DNA from: Dirofilaria immitis
Taxonomy: Eukaryota > Nematoda > Chromadorea > Rhabditida > Onchocercidae
DNA: 64,000 nt
Assembly: GCA_024305405.1 (NCBI GenBank)
Contig: JAKNDB010000013.1
Location: forward strand, 1 to 64,000
Direction of reading: 5' to 3'
Shown: positions 48,253 to 61,802 of the stretch, piece after piece
How positions within the stretch are numbered: the first letter of the stretch is position 1
Layout of the letters: each line of letters opens with the position of its first letter
The notes under the pieces: model-generated
Told to the model about the DNA's origin: nothing
Databases searched by the model: none
Seen by the model: the letters and a program-made list of their open reading frames with translations, nothing else
Translations under genes and position numbers: made by a program

Positions 48253-51200
48253 ATGATGTATTGGACGATAACGGTTGAAGGTGGTCCAAAACGTGTAAAT
48301 CATGCAGCAGTTGCGCTTAATAATCAAATTTATTCGTTTGGTGGTTATTGCTCTGGTGAAATTTATGATGGGAGTCAACCAGTTGACGTACATGTTTTAG
48401 ATACTGGTTTGTTTTCTTCATCTATAATATATTGATCATGTTGATCAATATTTTCATATATTAATTACTTGAAAAATAGTTTTGCTTTAGTCGAGCTTAT
48501 AATCTAAATAACATAGGTCGTAAATGTTATTATCACATAAATGCTATCATACTTCACAATTTAAGATATACATAGATATCAAAGTTTAAATTTCAATATT
48601 TGATTGAATTTTTAATATATCATTGATGTATTATTAAATTAGATTTAAGAAAAATTTTATCGTGATCTTGCGTGCATCACGTTTCTAAATTATTCCATTT
48701 ATGTTTATGGTATGATAACTATGAACCTTGCCTATTTCACTGTGGCCTACTCGTTGCAGATTAAGGGTTTTCATCATATATGGTTGCAATCTCGTGATGG
48801 TTGTTTCACCTGGAATTGTTTACTTTACCTGATGCTTTAGTACTTATTATTGATTCTGAAGTTATTAATTGATATGTGGTGATGTTTATTTAGCTATAAT
48901 GTTTAATTATTTACATTATTTCTTCTGCTTAATATTTCGAATAAAAAAAACAGAAAAAACAAATTAATTCAGGAAATTATCGTTGGCGTAAACTATTGGT
49001 AGCAAAAGATAATAACGAAACTATTTATCCATCTGCATCACAGAATAGTTGGCCATATCAACGATATGGACATACGGTTGTTGAATATAAGGGTAAGGCA
49101 TATTTATGGGGTGGACGAAATGATGAATTTGGCGCATGCTCCAGAATGTATTGTTTTGATCCAGGTAAAGATTTTGTTAATTAAAAATAGGAAAAATAAT
49201 TTCAAAATTTAAATTGATTCAAACTTTTGTAAGAAAAATTAACTTTCATATGATTTGCTTTCTCCTTCATTTTTCTCCAGAGTATTGGAAGATTTGATTT
49301 TTAGCCTTTGAAGTTCTTGTTTGACATTTTTAGCTTCTCTGAAAAAGAGAATGTATATTTGTTTTTGTGATTATAATTCAATTTCAGAAAGAGTAACTTG
49401 GTCAGTCATTCCTTACGAAGGTGAAGCACCACCAGCTCGTGATGGACATAGTGCTGTAGTTGTCGATAATCTGATGTTCATATTTGGTGGTTTTGAAGAA
49501 GAGTCACAGAGGTATACCCCTTTTTATTTGTATTAGATATAAGAATCAATTTCATAACTCATCACCAGAATACAACATCTGACCTATATTTTTTAACTAT
49601 ATCACATCAGATGATATAATATGTGAAAATGATATAAATTAGAATATAAAGTAAAAAATATGGTGTAAAATCCCTCACTGTATATTAATTTATGTTTAGC
49701 TTTTCATTTTACTTATCATTGTTGCTTGTCTTGTTTTTTTTATGAAGCATTTCAATGTTTTATTAAATGTAATAGTTAAAAATACAGCACATTTTCTACC
49801 ATTTATTTACATATATTTTTTTATATTTCATTTTCCGTATGATGTATTAGCCTTCATATTATATTTCCGATATATTTTTACATATAATTAGCATTTTTGA
49901 TAGTCTTTTATTGGAAATTTGTTCATTGTTAAAATTTCCCATAAAATTTATCGATTTCAGGTTTAGCCAAGAAACATTTGCTTACAATTTCAAGGAGAGA
50001 AAGTGGTATGAATTAAAGACAACGGTAGATTTTTAAATTTTTTATTGCTGCAGCGTTTAAAATTTTCTAATTTTTGGAACGTGTAAGAATGTGTATTTTT
50101 GAAGTAATGATTCACTTTTTTCGGTTTAAAGTTTTGTAAAGCGAAATTAAGCTATGCGAATGAGTTTTATCAAGCTTCAATGATTACTTATAGATAATTC
50201 AAAACAACTTAATTTTTTTTTGATTATTTCATCCTGTTTTTTTGGATCGAAACCCGAATATTCCTCGATATTATGGGAATATCTATTACAGGGTGAATTG
50301 CCGCAGTGGCGGGATTTTCATACAGCTTGTGTCATTAACAAGAAAATGTACATATTTGGTGGACGTAGTGATTTAAATGGTGCACTTCATAGCTCTCGAG
50401 ATTTTTATTCCGATATACTAAAAGTGTTGAATTTGAAGACAGGTCGTTGGGAGAATCCCGAAGTGACTGGTGATTGTCCATGTGGTCGACGAAGTCATAG
50501 TGCCTGCAAGTTTCTCTGAGAGCACTTTTTGATTCTAATATGAAGCATGATATGTTACGCATCATTCTGAATATTTGCTGCATTCTGTTTTACTTGAAGT
50601 AGGAATGGTTTTCTGGTTTCCTTTGCTTGAACAGTTTTCGATTTGAAAATGTTTCAGCTTTTTATTGTTTTACGTTTGAGTTTAATCGTTATAACATATT
50701 TCAGGGGTTCATAATAATAAGATGTATATATTCGGTGGATATTTGGGTACTGAAAATCTACACCTAAATGAATTGCATGAATTTGATCCTGAAACATCAT
50801 GCTGGCGTCGTTTGAAACCGTTCGGTAAGGGTCCCTCACCAAGACGACGACAATGTGTGGTTGTCGTTGGTGAACGTATCTTCTTGTTTGGTGGTACAAT
50901 GTGAGTGATGTATTTTATTACCGATGGTGATTTTAAAACAAGTTCAACTGATTAAATCCTTTTAAGTTCAGCTTTTTCTATAAAATGAAGATGTAAACAA
51001 CTGGTTCTTTAATTTGATAGATTTCGTGGATAGTCGTGCTCTCTGATTAATTAATTTGCTTCGTTAATGCCACTTATATGAGTTATGCTAGCTTTAACAT
51101 AATCACATGTTTCTCTATGTCAGTTGTTGATGTAATCACATGTTTTCTCTCTATATCATACCTTCGTCTGATTTTAAAATCAGAAATATTCGTGATTTAA

Positions 51201-52420
51201 AAAGTGACGCTATACGGTTACATTTTAAGTCAGATAAATAATACAATTATTTTGAAAGCTAAATTTTACATCTCCAATCCAAAATAAAATCTAAATACTT
51301 TTTATCTTTATAAAAGATGCTCCGTGACATTAGGAAAGTTTGAAATTGGTTTCTCATTTTTTGATCATTATTCAAAGAATAATCGTATTGCAAATAGGTT
51401 TACTAATTTATGCTTGAAATTAGTTTAAACTGTAATGTCTCGGAAAATATTCACTTTTGTCGTATTTTTGAGTTCTCTTTCATTTTGAATTACTGCTTAA
51501 AATATATGTAAAACCTTATTAGTATCACTTAATTAAAGAAAAATTTAGGTCAATCCAAAAGTAAAGAATTAGAAAAAATTTCGGCGTTTTATAAAAATAA
51601 TAAGGAAAATTCTCCATACATATAGCAAAAATAATATTTGAAGTATTTTTATATAGCAACAAAGATAAATTTACTGATATCTCTACATTATGGAATTACT
51701 TTAATGTGTAAGGTAACTAAAACCTGATTTGTCACCAATCATGTTTCAAGAAATTATAATCTTTTTTAATGATATAAAGTATTTAGTTTTTTAAATGACT
51801 TGTTATCCATTGCAGGCCTTCCAGTTCAAAGAAAATGGATCCTGTACATGGCGGTCTTTGCGATCTTTCTGATCTTCATGTACTCGATTATGGTTTGTTT
51901 TATGGTCATCTTTACCTTATAATTTCATACCTTTAATTCTTTGCGGTTTATCTCTTAAAAGAGCGATTATTTTCATATCTTGCAGACTTGCCAATTTAAT
52001 TCAAGTTTGAATTATTTCAGCACCAACATTGAAAGATCTTGCTGCTAGTGTTGTCATAAGAAATGGATTGAGCGAAAATTTTGCTGATATAATTCCAAAT
52101 GATTTAAAGTAAACTTAATTCTTTTCCATAGTAACTTGTTTCTGAAGAGTTTGTTAAAACTGATCCATTTTTTTATTTTTTAAAAATTTGATTCGCGCTA
52201 GCGGATATCCGCTAGTGGAATAGTACAATGATTGCTCACAATTCGTGTATCTTAGTAAAAAAGTAGTATTTCCTAAATCTCACACCGAATATTCATTACA
52301 TAAATACTAATATTAGATTATTATTTATATCAAATTACTTACTTTATACTTCTTTTCAGGCACGACCTTCGAATGATGACACAACCAAATAAAATAACTC
52401 TTGCTCGATACGACGGTTAA
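48253..52420 (+). CDS. KLHDC3: Kelch domain-containing protein 3 (KLHDC3 orthologue)
   Basis: Nine exons: 48253-48406, 48973-49164, 49388-49511, 49961-50024, 50292-50505, 50705-50900, 51816-51892, 52021-52108, 52360-52420. They total 1170 nt and read without a break to TAA, giving 389 aa against 382 in human KLHDC3. The start MMYWTITVEGGPKRVNHAAV matches the family N-terminus. Six kelch blades carry the GG pair at residues 30-31, 98-99, 149-150, 201-202, 260-261 and 312-313 (YSFGGYCSG, YLWGGR, FIFGGF, YIFGGR, YIFGGY, FLFGGT). The C-terminal TLKDLAASVV (343-352) and IIPNDL (364-369) occupy the places of the BC box and Cul2 box. In the known family these proteins are CUL2-EloB/C substrate receptors reading C-terminal degrons. 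Intron 5 uses a GC donor (T|GCAAGT). The usual BC-box cysteine is alanine here. Confidence 0.95.
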
Positions 52421-52507
52421 ACATTTCAGTCTCTGTTGATGAATTTTTGTTGAATATTTTTTACGTTTATGCTAAAAGGAGTTGACTTTTCTTACTTGAA
52501 GTTTTAC

Positions 52508-52513
52508 AATAAA
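52508..52513 (+). terminator. Polyadenylation signal of KLHDC3
   Basis: AATAAA lies 88 nt after the stop codon, the first canonical hexamer in the 3' flank. Confidence 0.5.
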
Positions 52514-55500
52514 TCGGAATTAAAATTTCTTTCTGAAAAATTCAGATCTGAATTATTTTCAAACTGTTAGAATTTGAATGGTCAAATTTTGAAGAAAATT
52601 GGAAAAAATTGTTCGTTGATTATCTATAAACTTCAGATGAGAATATTCATTCTTCCTTATTTTGTATAAGTGCATGTTTTTTTCATTTAATAACTTTCGA
52701 AATACTGTTTATCTGATTGTTAGGAATTGAGAATTACATTGATAGATTAGTCTATTAGGCTAATATATTGTTGTTCACTAAACATTTATACACTGACATT
52801 GATTATTCATATCTTTCTATTATTTCTTCTTTACTCCTATAATTCTTTGCTTGTTCTTGAAATTATTAATATTACATGTTTTTTTTTAATTGCTAATGTT
52901 GTTATCTGAATTTATATTTAATTATCGTGTTCTTTTTTCTTTTTTTTTTACTTTCATTTGCAACAATAAATTTAAATTATTGGTACTTAGGTAATGAATA
53001 TGTAGAAAATACAACTTTTTATCCCATTATATTATTATTATAAACAACAACACTGTACATTGGACATGAGGATTGGTCAGTTTAATAGAATGGAAGAAGA
53101 TAATTTTAAAAAATTTATTTATCAAACTCTGTCTGATTCCATTAAATTTAGAAAATTTTTTTATACATCTTCATTCCTTATCATATACTCTTAATCAAAA
53201 GGAGAATAATATAATTGGATAAAATAGATATACGTTATATTTGGAATTGTTCCGAAAAAGCATAACTATTCAAAATTCCAATGTACAATATTGTTTATTG
53301 ATGATACAATTTAATATTGAAAATGTTGAACATTGATGTTCAATGAAAATTTTCTCTGATAGTTGCTTATTTTTGACAGTTTTTTATTTTGACATATTTT
53401 GAATATTGATCGAATGATTTCCAATAAAGATTTAAATGGAAATTTTACTAGTTGTTTGTCTCACTTTTTCGCCACTAGTTGTTATATTTTTCAAAAAAAT
53501 TTTTGTAATTTGCTTTTTTTTCATTGCTGCAAATAAACAAACAAACAAATAAACGTTTATTCATTGAAAAGATTTTATTGAGGTGCGAAATTCTCTATCA
53601 ACTGGATTATGTCACCTTTACTGACATCGCTTATCTTAGCCTTGATAGTTTTGGTGACATAATTTCTTTTTCTCAAGAATTGATATTTTTAATCGGAAAT
53701 GGCAGTGGGTATTTTAATTATTCGAATATTCTGTCGTTCATGTATTATTTTTGGAAACTTTCTCATTTTTATCAACATTGAATAATTCTTCCCGATTATC
53801 CATGCCTAATTTCTTCACTCTAGATTAGTTCAATCTCGATTTCTTAATATCATTTAATTTTTAATGATTATTCATTATTGCTGGATAGGACTCTATAATG
53901 AGAAATATTCTGAAAATAATTACAAATCTTTTCTACGTATGATATTAAAAGCCATATAATCTATAGTAGATAATACTCATACTTTTATCATATCTTACGA
54001 TTCGTATTCGTTTTTCTCTGTAATTGTTATAGATAAATTTCTAATCTTTTTTTCATTTTAAAATTCAAAATTATCAGTCTTATCGTCGTTTTAACAATAT
54101 TCAATATGATATATTTAAATCGAAAATTTTCTATCTTTCTCAAATATTTTTTTTAGGAAATAAGGATAAATTAATAATGAAATTTTTCGGAGTTTTTTCT
54201 GATACTGAAATTGCATTTGATCGATTCTATTATGATAATGCGGTGAATGATTTTAAAAAATCATTTTGTTACTTAATAATACATTAAATTCATATAATAG
54301 TTATATTAATGTCAGTAGTAATGAATTTTAAAAAAGATATCATTCGGAGATGATAACGTTTTCTTATTATGTTTATGTGAAGTGGTTGTATTGTTTTTTT
54401 TTTATGTAATCCGTGACGATCGATAGAAATTCAAATAATCCGTAATTTGCTTCGTAGATGTATCTCATTATCTTATTGCTATACCAGTCGAGAAAAACGA
54501 TCCGAAATTAAATATAACAATATCATTTTCATTTTTAAGTTTTCATAATAAAATTATTGTTAAAATTTTATGTCTTATTCTGACCTTTAACTTTTTTCTT
54601 ATTTTCTATGCATATTTTCAATACTTAAAAATCATTATAACTTCCAAATTATGTATTAATTTTTATTTTTAGCATTACAAAATCGAAAACAAAGAGAAAA
54701 TATGAAATAAAATTGTTATTATTATTTTCCGTATAAGCATCATAGCATTTATCATTTAATTAATAAATAAAGAATAAATAATTATAAGGTAGAATATTAT
54801 AAAAAAGAAACAGAAATGAAAGTTCAAAGAGTATAGGAATGAAAATATAAGAAAATTATATATAAAAAATTTGAAAGGGTTTTTTAAATTTTCTGTGATT
54901 TTTTCCTTTTTTTGTAGCCGTCATAAAATAATAATAAATAATTGTATTACTGAGAATCGAGAATGGTATGTTTTATCTATTGTTCACAATTTCACCATTT
55001 GTTTATTTTATTAAAAATGTTTATTAAAAATGAATCATACAGATGTTATTTTTTATATAAATTTCTGAAACATTTAATTGTTTATTTCGTTGTATATATT
55101 TTCTCTATACAATATATTATCAAAAATATTTTACACAAAAGCAAAAATTTTAGCAATTAAATATTTCAGAAATTTTATATAAAAAAAGGAATAATATCTG
55201 TATGATTCATTTTTTTGATATCATTTGGAAGAATTTTGAAAGTTATTGTATTTAAATGATATTTAGAGAACATTAAGAGATTAATTAATAATTACATTTG
55301 CTAAAATCTTTGTTACTTTTTATAAGTAAATTATGTAAAATACATATTTTATAAAATTTATTTTCATGGGTGAATTTCGTAATTTGAAAAGATTAAATAA
55401 ATATATTGATATTCAACAATTTCCTATTATTTCAACTACATTACGATAGTACATTATCAGTTTCTATTCGCTTCAGTATAATCATAAAAGTTATAGTATT

Positions 55501-56934
55501 CTTGTAAAAATGAGAATTCAATGTATTTCTGAGTTTTAATTGATAATCGTTAGCTTGAAGCTTCTCGGATATTTTATCAAATATCTATCATACAATTTGA
55601 TTGTTTACTGTTATGATCTTTTCATAATGCGGTAGTAGAGTAGATAAGATGAAAAATTGAGATTGAATAAAGTAATCTGATAGAAAATTGTCATTATCAA
55701 TTATTGTTTCCATAAGAATTTATTCTTAATTAACTAAAATTGAATACATTTTGTCAATAATCAAAAAAGCTAACCAGTAATAAGAATTACTTTTTCACAC
55801 GAAATTATGGAGATTTAAACGGAACTTTTTTATAGGAAATAGAAAAAATTGTAGTAATACAATCATTTCATTCATTCATTTTCTAATCATTCTCTTAAAA
55901 AAAAATCATTTTATTTACTGATTATTTCACTTGTTATCAATTATGATCGACTTAATTTACTAACCATTAATTCGATTGGACTAATTAATTACAAAATTTT
56001 ATCGATAATCTGTCTTAATTTTGAAATCTTTGTAAAATTATCAAATGAGATTGAAATTAGAAAGCATCAAATATTCTTTTCCATTATTAAGGACAATTTG
56101 AATATTAATGCAATCCTGTATATTATATGTTGAAGTGTATTGAATTTATAGAAATAGTAAATTTATATGTGTATTTAATAAATTAAATAAATTTTTACAT
56201 ATACATATATATAATTTACCTGATTTAACTACTTGAAAGATTCCTGTTGAATTCATGAAGCTATAAAAATTACGATTTCACCAATTATTCCTAGAAAAAT
56301 TCACCGATATTTTCTATTTTATAACTAATCTGAAAATCCAATCAATGAAATCAAATATTTATTGCTAAAATTTTTTTATTTAAAAATCAAAAATTTTTTA
56401 GAAAATATAAATACACCAATGCTGAAAATGTTGCGAAGCTTATCCCTTCTATAATTTGAATTTTGCTTATTGCAAATTTTTTATGATCAAATGGAATATA
56501 GCATTTCTTTATTTACATAATATATGATTTTCAACTTCGGACTTCCAATAAACTTTTTTGGAACTTTACTTCTGAATAAAAAGTCAATCTGTCTTATTAT
56601 ATTAGACTTAATTTTTTCATATTAATGGATCTTGAAGTTAAGTGGAAGTTTAGGAAATCTAGAAATTAGATTAAAGATCAAGAAATTTGGAAGTGAAAAA
56701 TTTTGAAATTGATAAGTATACTGCTTATGATATCTATGTTGCAGATTTTGCCAGTATTACAATTTCTACAGTTTTTCTAAAACTAATTTCATAATTAGCA
56801 GCAATATTACTTAATAATTAAATTCTTAATACTTGATTATGTGGTGTATTTTTATTCTATTCCGTTATAGTATCATTTATCTATCATGTAACCGCCACAA
56901 TCATGATTTTAGAAATATACAGGATATTATCAAA
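52514..56934. other. No gene seen between KLHDC3 and RCE1
   Basis: A/T-rich intergenic DNA. Frames at 53524-53781 and 54963-55160 are short, lysine/phenylalanine-rich and unsupported. The 4.5 kb gap argues against an operon with RCE1. Confidence 0.55.
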
Positions 56935-56943
56935 CATTTTCAG
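56935..56943 (+). promoter_or_regulatory. Possible trans-splice acceptor before RCE1
   Basis: CATTTTCAG matches the nematode 3' splice consensus 42 bp before the RCE1 ATG, with no matching upstream exon seen. It could receive a spliced leader. The resulting 5' UTR would begin GATGTGATAC, containing an ATG immediately followed by TGA. Confidence 0.4.
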
Positions 56944-56985
56944 GATGTGATACATATCGAGAAATAACTTAATTTGTTTGCTAAA

Positions 56986-59411
56986 ATGATAAGCGTCTTA
57001 TTATGCTTATCATTGGCAACAATAATCTCGTTATCTTATGTTGGACTTCTATATGCTTTTGATTTTAATGGTGTTGATCGAGATAATCCACAAAGTATCA
57101 AGCGACGTTTACTTGGTGCTACGGTGAATAATATCATTAGTATTATATGTACATATGCTGTATTATACAAGGTAAATAACATCATTTTCATTTATCTTTT
57201 ATCAATTAATCTTTTAAATATTTTTTTTTAAATTAAAACGATTCAACAATATACAATTAAAACATTTTAATATAAGATGATTCGTCCAATCTACGTTAAT
57301 ATATAATAATAATGAATCTTATAAAAAAAATAAATAAATAAAAAGTCTACCATAAAATGAGTAAAAATTGAAAAGAAGTAAATTTTACTTCCTAAAGCAA
57401 TCTTATATTATCTCCTAAAGTAATTTTATAATTGCTTACCTTTTTAATTGTCATGAAATTTTTCTCTAATAATTCATTAAAGTTCATTTTTGTTTTATTC
57501 AAATTTTTTAAATATGAAAAACTAAAAGGAAAAATAATAAAATTTAATAAACCTATGCTAAGCTTTTAAGAATAAAATGATCATTGTCATATTTATAGTA
57601 ATGGTTTACTAACAGTGCCATAATTTTTGCTAGCAAAAAAAAAGTCGAAAAATGTTCATGCTGCAAAATTTGACCATTATTTATAATCGAAAACGAAAGA
57701 AGAAACAAATAAAGATGACTGAGTAATGGTAAAATGAGAATTAATGATTGAATTAATAAACAATCTTTCTAATCATTTTCGTGTTTGATTACTTCTTGTT
57801 TTCTTCATTGTAATATATTTAAATTTATTTATTATAATGAATTTAATTATTATAAACGTAATATATTCATATTTAATTATTATATTAATTACTGTTATGA
57901 ATCAGTCTATTTCTTCGTTTTCAGAATTACGATTCACCGTTATCAGTGATGGGTATACATGCCCGAGGTATTTATTCAGCATGTCTGATACCAACGCTAT
58001 TAACATGCATATGTTATTTGGGTAATTGGGTCATGATGTATATTGATAATAATTTTTGGTCTCTCTTTCGTTAGTATTTTGATTTTCGTTATTTTTACAA
58101 TCATTTTTTATTAAAACTAAAAGAAATCAATTAGTTTTCTTTTTCTTGATTATTTTCATTGTGCAACGAAGTCGATTCCAATTTTATTAATACGATGATT
58201 AAATAAATAGTTTGATTATAGACATCTAATTTTAATTGTTATAATACTATACTTCGAGATTAAATAACAAATATATAATAAGTTTGAGATTGTGACACAT
58301 ATTTAAGTTGAATTTAGTAAGCATTCATTCGGTTGAAATTTTAATAATTATTCTGTACATGCTATTAGATAAAACGAAAATACGAATAACTTTTATTTTT
58401 TCCTTTTTAGATTTGGATGAATTAAAACGAAATTTTGGAAACATTATATGGATTCGAGATGTTTTATTGGTAAGCTTAAAAAAGGAAAAGCATTATCATT
58501 ATTTCATTCGTCTTATCTCATGCATTATAAATGTAATTTTTTCATTTTTCTTTTTTTTTCGAAATAACTAAATTATTAAGATATTCGATATTTTTTCTTT
58601 AGGCACCGGTCACCGAGGAATTAGCATTTCGTGCTTGTGCATCAACCTTAATTTTGCAATGTTTACCATCAACTGTAACAATATTTGTTGCACCATTACC
58701 ATTTGCTTTAAGTCATCTTCATCATATTTTTGATGATATGAGGAAAGGTTACACCAAATATGAGGCAATCAATCGAAGAGGTAATTTTAAAACTATAAAC
58801 AAGAAAATTAATTCCTCAATAGCATAGAACTAAACTACCTTTCACAAGAATATGTACAATTTATCTTTGATCTCATATTTCAGTTTTGATAATTGATACG
58901 AATTTTGTTGAGCATAGCCAATGATAAAAAAAAACATTTATTTTTAAAAAGATATAATATTAATTTAGAAAATATAAAACTAGAAGAGATATTATCCATT
59001 ATATTATAATTCATTTTTCTTTTCAATTTTTCTTTCATTCTCCTTTCATTCATTTCAGTTTTCTTTTTAGCATTTCAGACATCTTATTCGTATTTTTTTG
59101 GCGCATATGCAACATTTCTTTTCGTTCGTACAGGTATTTTTCATAATCTTTCAAAAAAGAAGTTGAGAAATTTCTTATATTCAGAATTTTGAGATTTCTT
59201 TTAATGCTAAAAAGAATCAATTTTAGGTCATATATTGGCACCTATTGTAAGTCATTCAGTCTGTAACAATATGGGTTTACCGCTTCTATCACTTATTGAA
59301 GCGTATCCAAAACGTTCAACGCGTGCTCTTCTTTGGCTTTCGTACCTATTCGGTTTTGTATTATGGTTATGGATGTTGAAACCTCTCACTGATTCAAAGC
59401 TTTATAAATAA
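56986..59411 (+). CDS. RCE1: CAAX prenyl protease 2 (RCE1 / FACE-2)
   Basis: Six exons: 56986-57171, 57925-58069, 58411-58469, 58603-58780, 59059-59133, 59227-59411. They total 828 nt, an unbroken 275-aa frame ending TAA. The protein is a multi-pass ER-membrane glutamate protease that removes the -aaX tripeptide from farnesylated or geranylgeranylated proteins such as Ras. All ABI/CAAX protease signatures are present: EExxxR as TEELAFR (E135, E136, R140), FxxxH as FALSH (F164, H168) and HxxxN as HSVCN (H224, N228). SYSYFFGAYATFLFVRTGH and the C-terminal LKPLTDSKLY are typical of RCE1. The end of exon 2 was set at GTTAGT (58070), which keeps YLGNWVMMYID as in other RCE1 proteins. The GTAATT donor at 58022 would also keep frame but drop it. 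At 275 aa it is shorter than human RCE1 (329), mostly at the N-terminus. Confidence 0.95.
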
Positions 59412-60295
59412 ACAATGATGAAATTAGTATTATTATTTCCTTTTGTTTTGTTTTGTTTTTTATATTTTGTATATATTTCTGATCTTATTTCTCAGATTTT
59501 AAATCAGCTTTAATGAACAAAGAAACTAAGAGACAATTGTATCACGTGGTAATTTTTAAAATAGTTGCATATCCGGAAGAGTTAATAATTTCTGCATAAT
59601 AGTATGATCCTTTGAAATGCACATGAGCTATCGATTGTTATAATGTGGAAAATGCTTTCCTCCATACGAAGCATTATTAGTACGAATTCGCGTAGGAAAA
59701 TGTTACGATCGGACGAATTTTTTTCCCAAACAATTTTTTTGTACTTTGTATAGACTAGTATCATGTATCATGTTATTCTTTTCTTAGAATTTTAATTAAC
59801 TTACCGTTTGAATGTTGCATAATTGAATGATGGAAAAGGAAGAATAGACGAAATGCTGGTTGATAAGCATTCTTCTTTGCGATTTCTAAAAAATAGTTAA
59901 ATTTTATAGACGCTTTTACATCGAAGAAGTGGAATTATACGCATCTTACAAAGGATTTGATCTTGAGAAGAAATTTTTTCTAGGAAATGTTTTTCTAAAA
60001 AATTAGTATTGAACAACAAAGATTATGCATTCATTATTAGTGAAATGTAATATGTTTCATTTATATCATAAACATAACAAGTTATCTCTTATTGGTAGAT
60101 ACAAAGTTATACGAGTTGAATTTATATAACAAAGGAAAAAATAATACTGTAACAGGTGGAAAAGATCTTCATGAAATTGATGAGAAATTAATGATGTTTT
60201 CAAAAAGGGCATCATTTACACGTTTGTGATGAAGTTTCAAAATCTCTTTCATGACACGAAATTCGAAAAAGCTACAGGCTGAAATTTTAGTAGAG
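59412..60295. other. RCE1 3' flank, no gene seen
   Basis: AATAAA overlaps the stop codon (59407-59412). No other exon or RNA gene was recognised before the inverted repeat begins at about 60300. Confidence 0.5.
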
Positions 60296-60299
60296 AAAT

Positions 60300-60610
60300 T
60301 GGTGCAGCAATAACTTAGTCACTTCTGCCGTATGAATCGTCAAGAGCTGTTCATATAAATGGTTGTTCAGGTAGTGGTGTCAATATACATATAATAAAAA
60401 TAGTAATTCATGTTAAGTAGTGAAGGCGGGAGATTATTAGGTCAATGTTTAGCATTACTATTTAATCCTTTACATTAAAAAAATTATTGGGATTACTTTA
60501 TTCCATTATTTTAAATAATTTATGCAAAGTAACTATAGATTTTTTCAAATAGTAATTGCATCAATTCCTATTTCTAACATTAATATCAAACAAACGGAAA
60601 TTAAAATAAC
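60300..60610 (+). repeat. Left arm of a large imperfect inverted repeat
   Basis: 60300-60445 (GCAGCAATAACTTAGTCACT, GGCGGGAGATTAT) is the diverged reverse complement of 63845-64000. 60545-60610 (AATAGTAATTGCATCAATTC, AACAAACGGAAATTAAAATA) is the reverse complement of 63340-63410. The right arm holds about 350 extra bases. The palindrome may extend beyond the window. Confidence 0.8.
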
Positions 60611-60648
60611 ATTTTTACTCAGATTTCGCAATGCTTTTTTTCGACTGG

Positions 60649-60696
60649 TGTCCCGAATTTCAATATCGCGATGCTCCAAATACATAATAAAACAAA
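60649..60696 (+). repeat. LTR-B 5'-edge fragment
   Basis: TGTCCCGAATTTCAATATCG followed by CGATGCTCCAAATA closely matches the first 45 bases of LTR-B at 61217, then similarity stops. Confidence 0.6.
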
Positions 60697-61216
60697 TTTC
60701 TCATTCAATTTCTCAGACTCATTTCTTCTATATAAATCTTTTAGTAATTTTAAAGCTTGAGCTTCTTCCTTGCGATAAATGACTACATAGCTATATTCTG
60801 CTGTATTATCTGCCATTGCTTTCAATTCATTTTATATATCAAATTCGTATTATATCAATAAAGACCAAATTTATCGATATTTCACCAAGAAAACATAATA
60901 GACACCAAAAACATGCTTCACGGTATCATGATAAGCTCTAAAGAAATTCTTATTTGTTTCTAACCTTCGATCAAATCATTCAAGACCAAAAATCTTCGTA
61001 AAAATCCGAGATAATATTAGCAATTTGATAAAATTTCTAGCAATCTTTCTAGCAGCATTCAACTTATTCCCAAAATTAAATTAACTGTAAAATGATTCAG
61101 AAGCTTGGAATACTATATTTACATTGTCGCTGAAATCGGAATGAGAAGCAGAGAATCAATGATTCCTTTGTCCTGAATCTAACATTGGTGTGTATATTTC
61201 GTACTTGCATATTTGT

Positions 61217-61775
61217 TGTCGCGAATTTCAACATCGCGAAACTCCAAATAAATAGTAAATAAAAATTAAGCATATTAATAATTACAATATATTATGATGA
61301 TTTATTAGTTGCTATTTATCGCAATTAATCTACATATTTGTCAGAATAATTGTATTTTTCCATGCTACATTTTCTCATGTTTCCTATCTTGAAGCAATGT
61401 TTACATTTTCCCATGTTACATTTTCTGGTTTTATCATACTCATTTCTTGTCTTAAAATTCCAATTCATTTTCCCAACCATCCAATTGTGTAAGCTAGAAA
61501 ACCTAACAAACCTTTCTACACGCCCAATTTGTTACTGTTTAAAAACCCTCTAATTTAATAGTTGAGTCAATTACGAATTACCAGAAACTAACTCGTCTTA
61601 ACCCCTTCAATTCTTCAATCCTTCAATTCTTCAATTTCATTTTTAAATCATTAGTTGGTTCGTGCGATTGTCAATTTTATAAACGTCGTCCTATTCCTGT
61701 TCTACATAAAGAATAAACCTTATTTCCAATCTGTTGTGACATCGACTCAACCAATCCAACAAAATTAACGCAACA
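61217..61775 (+). mobile_element. LTR-B, full-length copy
   Basis: The LTR runs from TGTCGCGAATTTCAACATCG to AATTAACGCAACA, 559 bp, with a TCGCGA inverted repeat at its start and an AATAAACC signal near its end. It is followed by a primer-binding site (TGGTGCCACGATCCGGGA at 61782-61799) and gag. It is inserted in a dispersed-repeat copy, which resumes at about 62397. Confidence 0.88.
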
Positions 61776-61802
61776 ATTTTATGGTGCCACGATCCGGGAA
61801 CG

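Noticed and set aside
58022..58030. GTAATTGGG as the RCE1 exon 2 donor
   Set aside because: It keeps frame but removes the LGNWVMMYID segment that matches other RCE1 proteins; GTTAGT at 58070 gives the fuller protein. RNA reads could reverse this choice.
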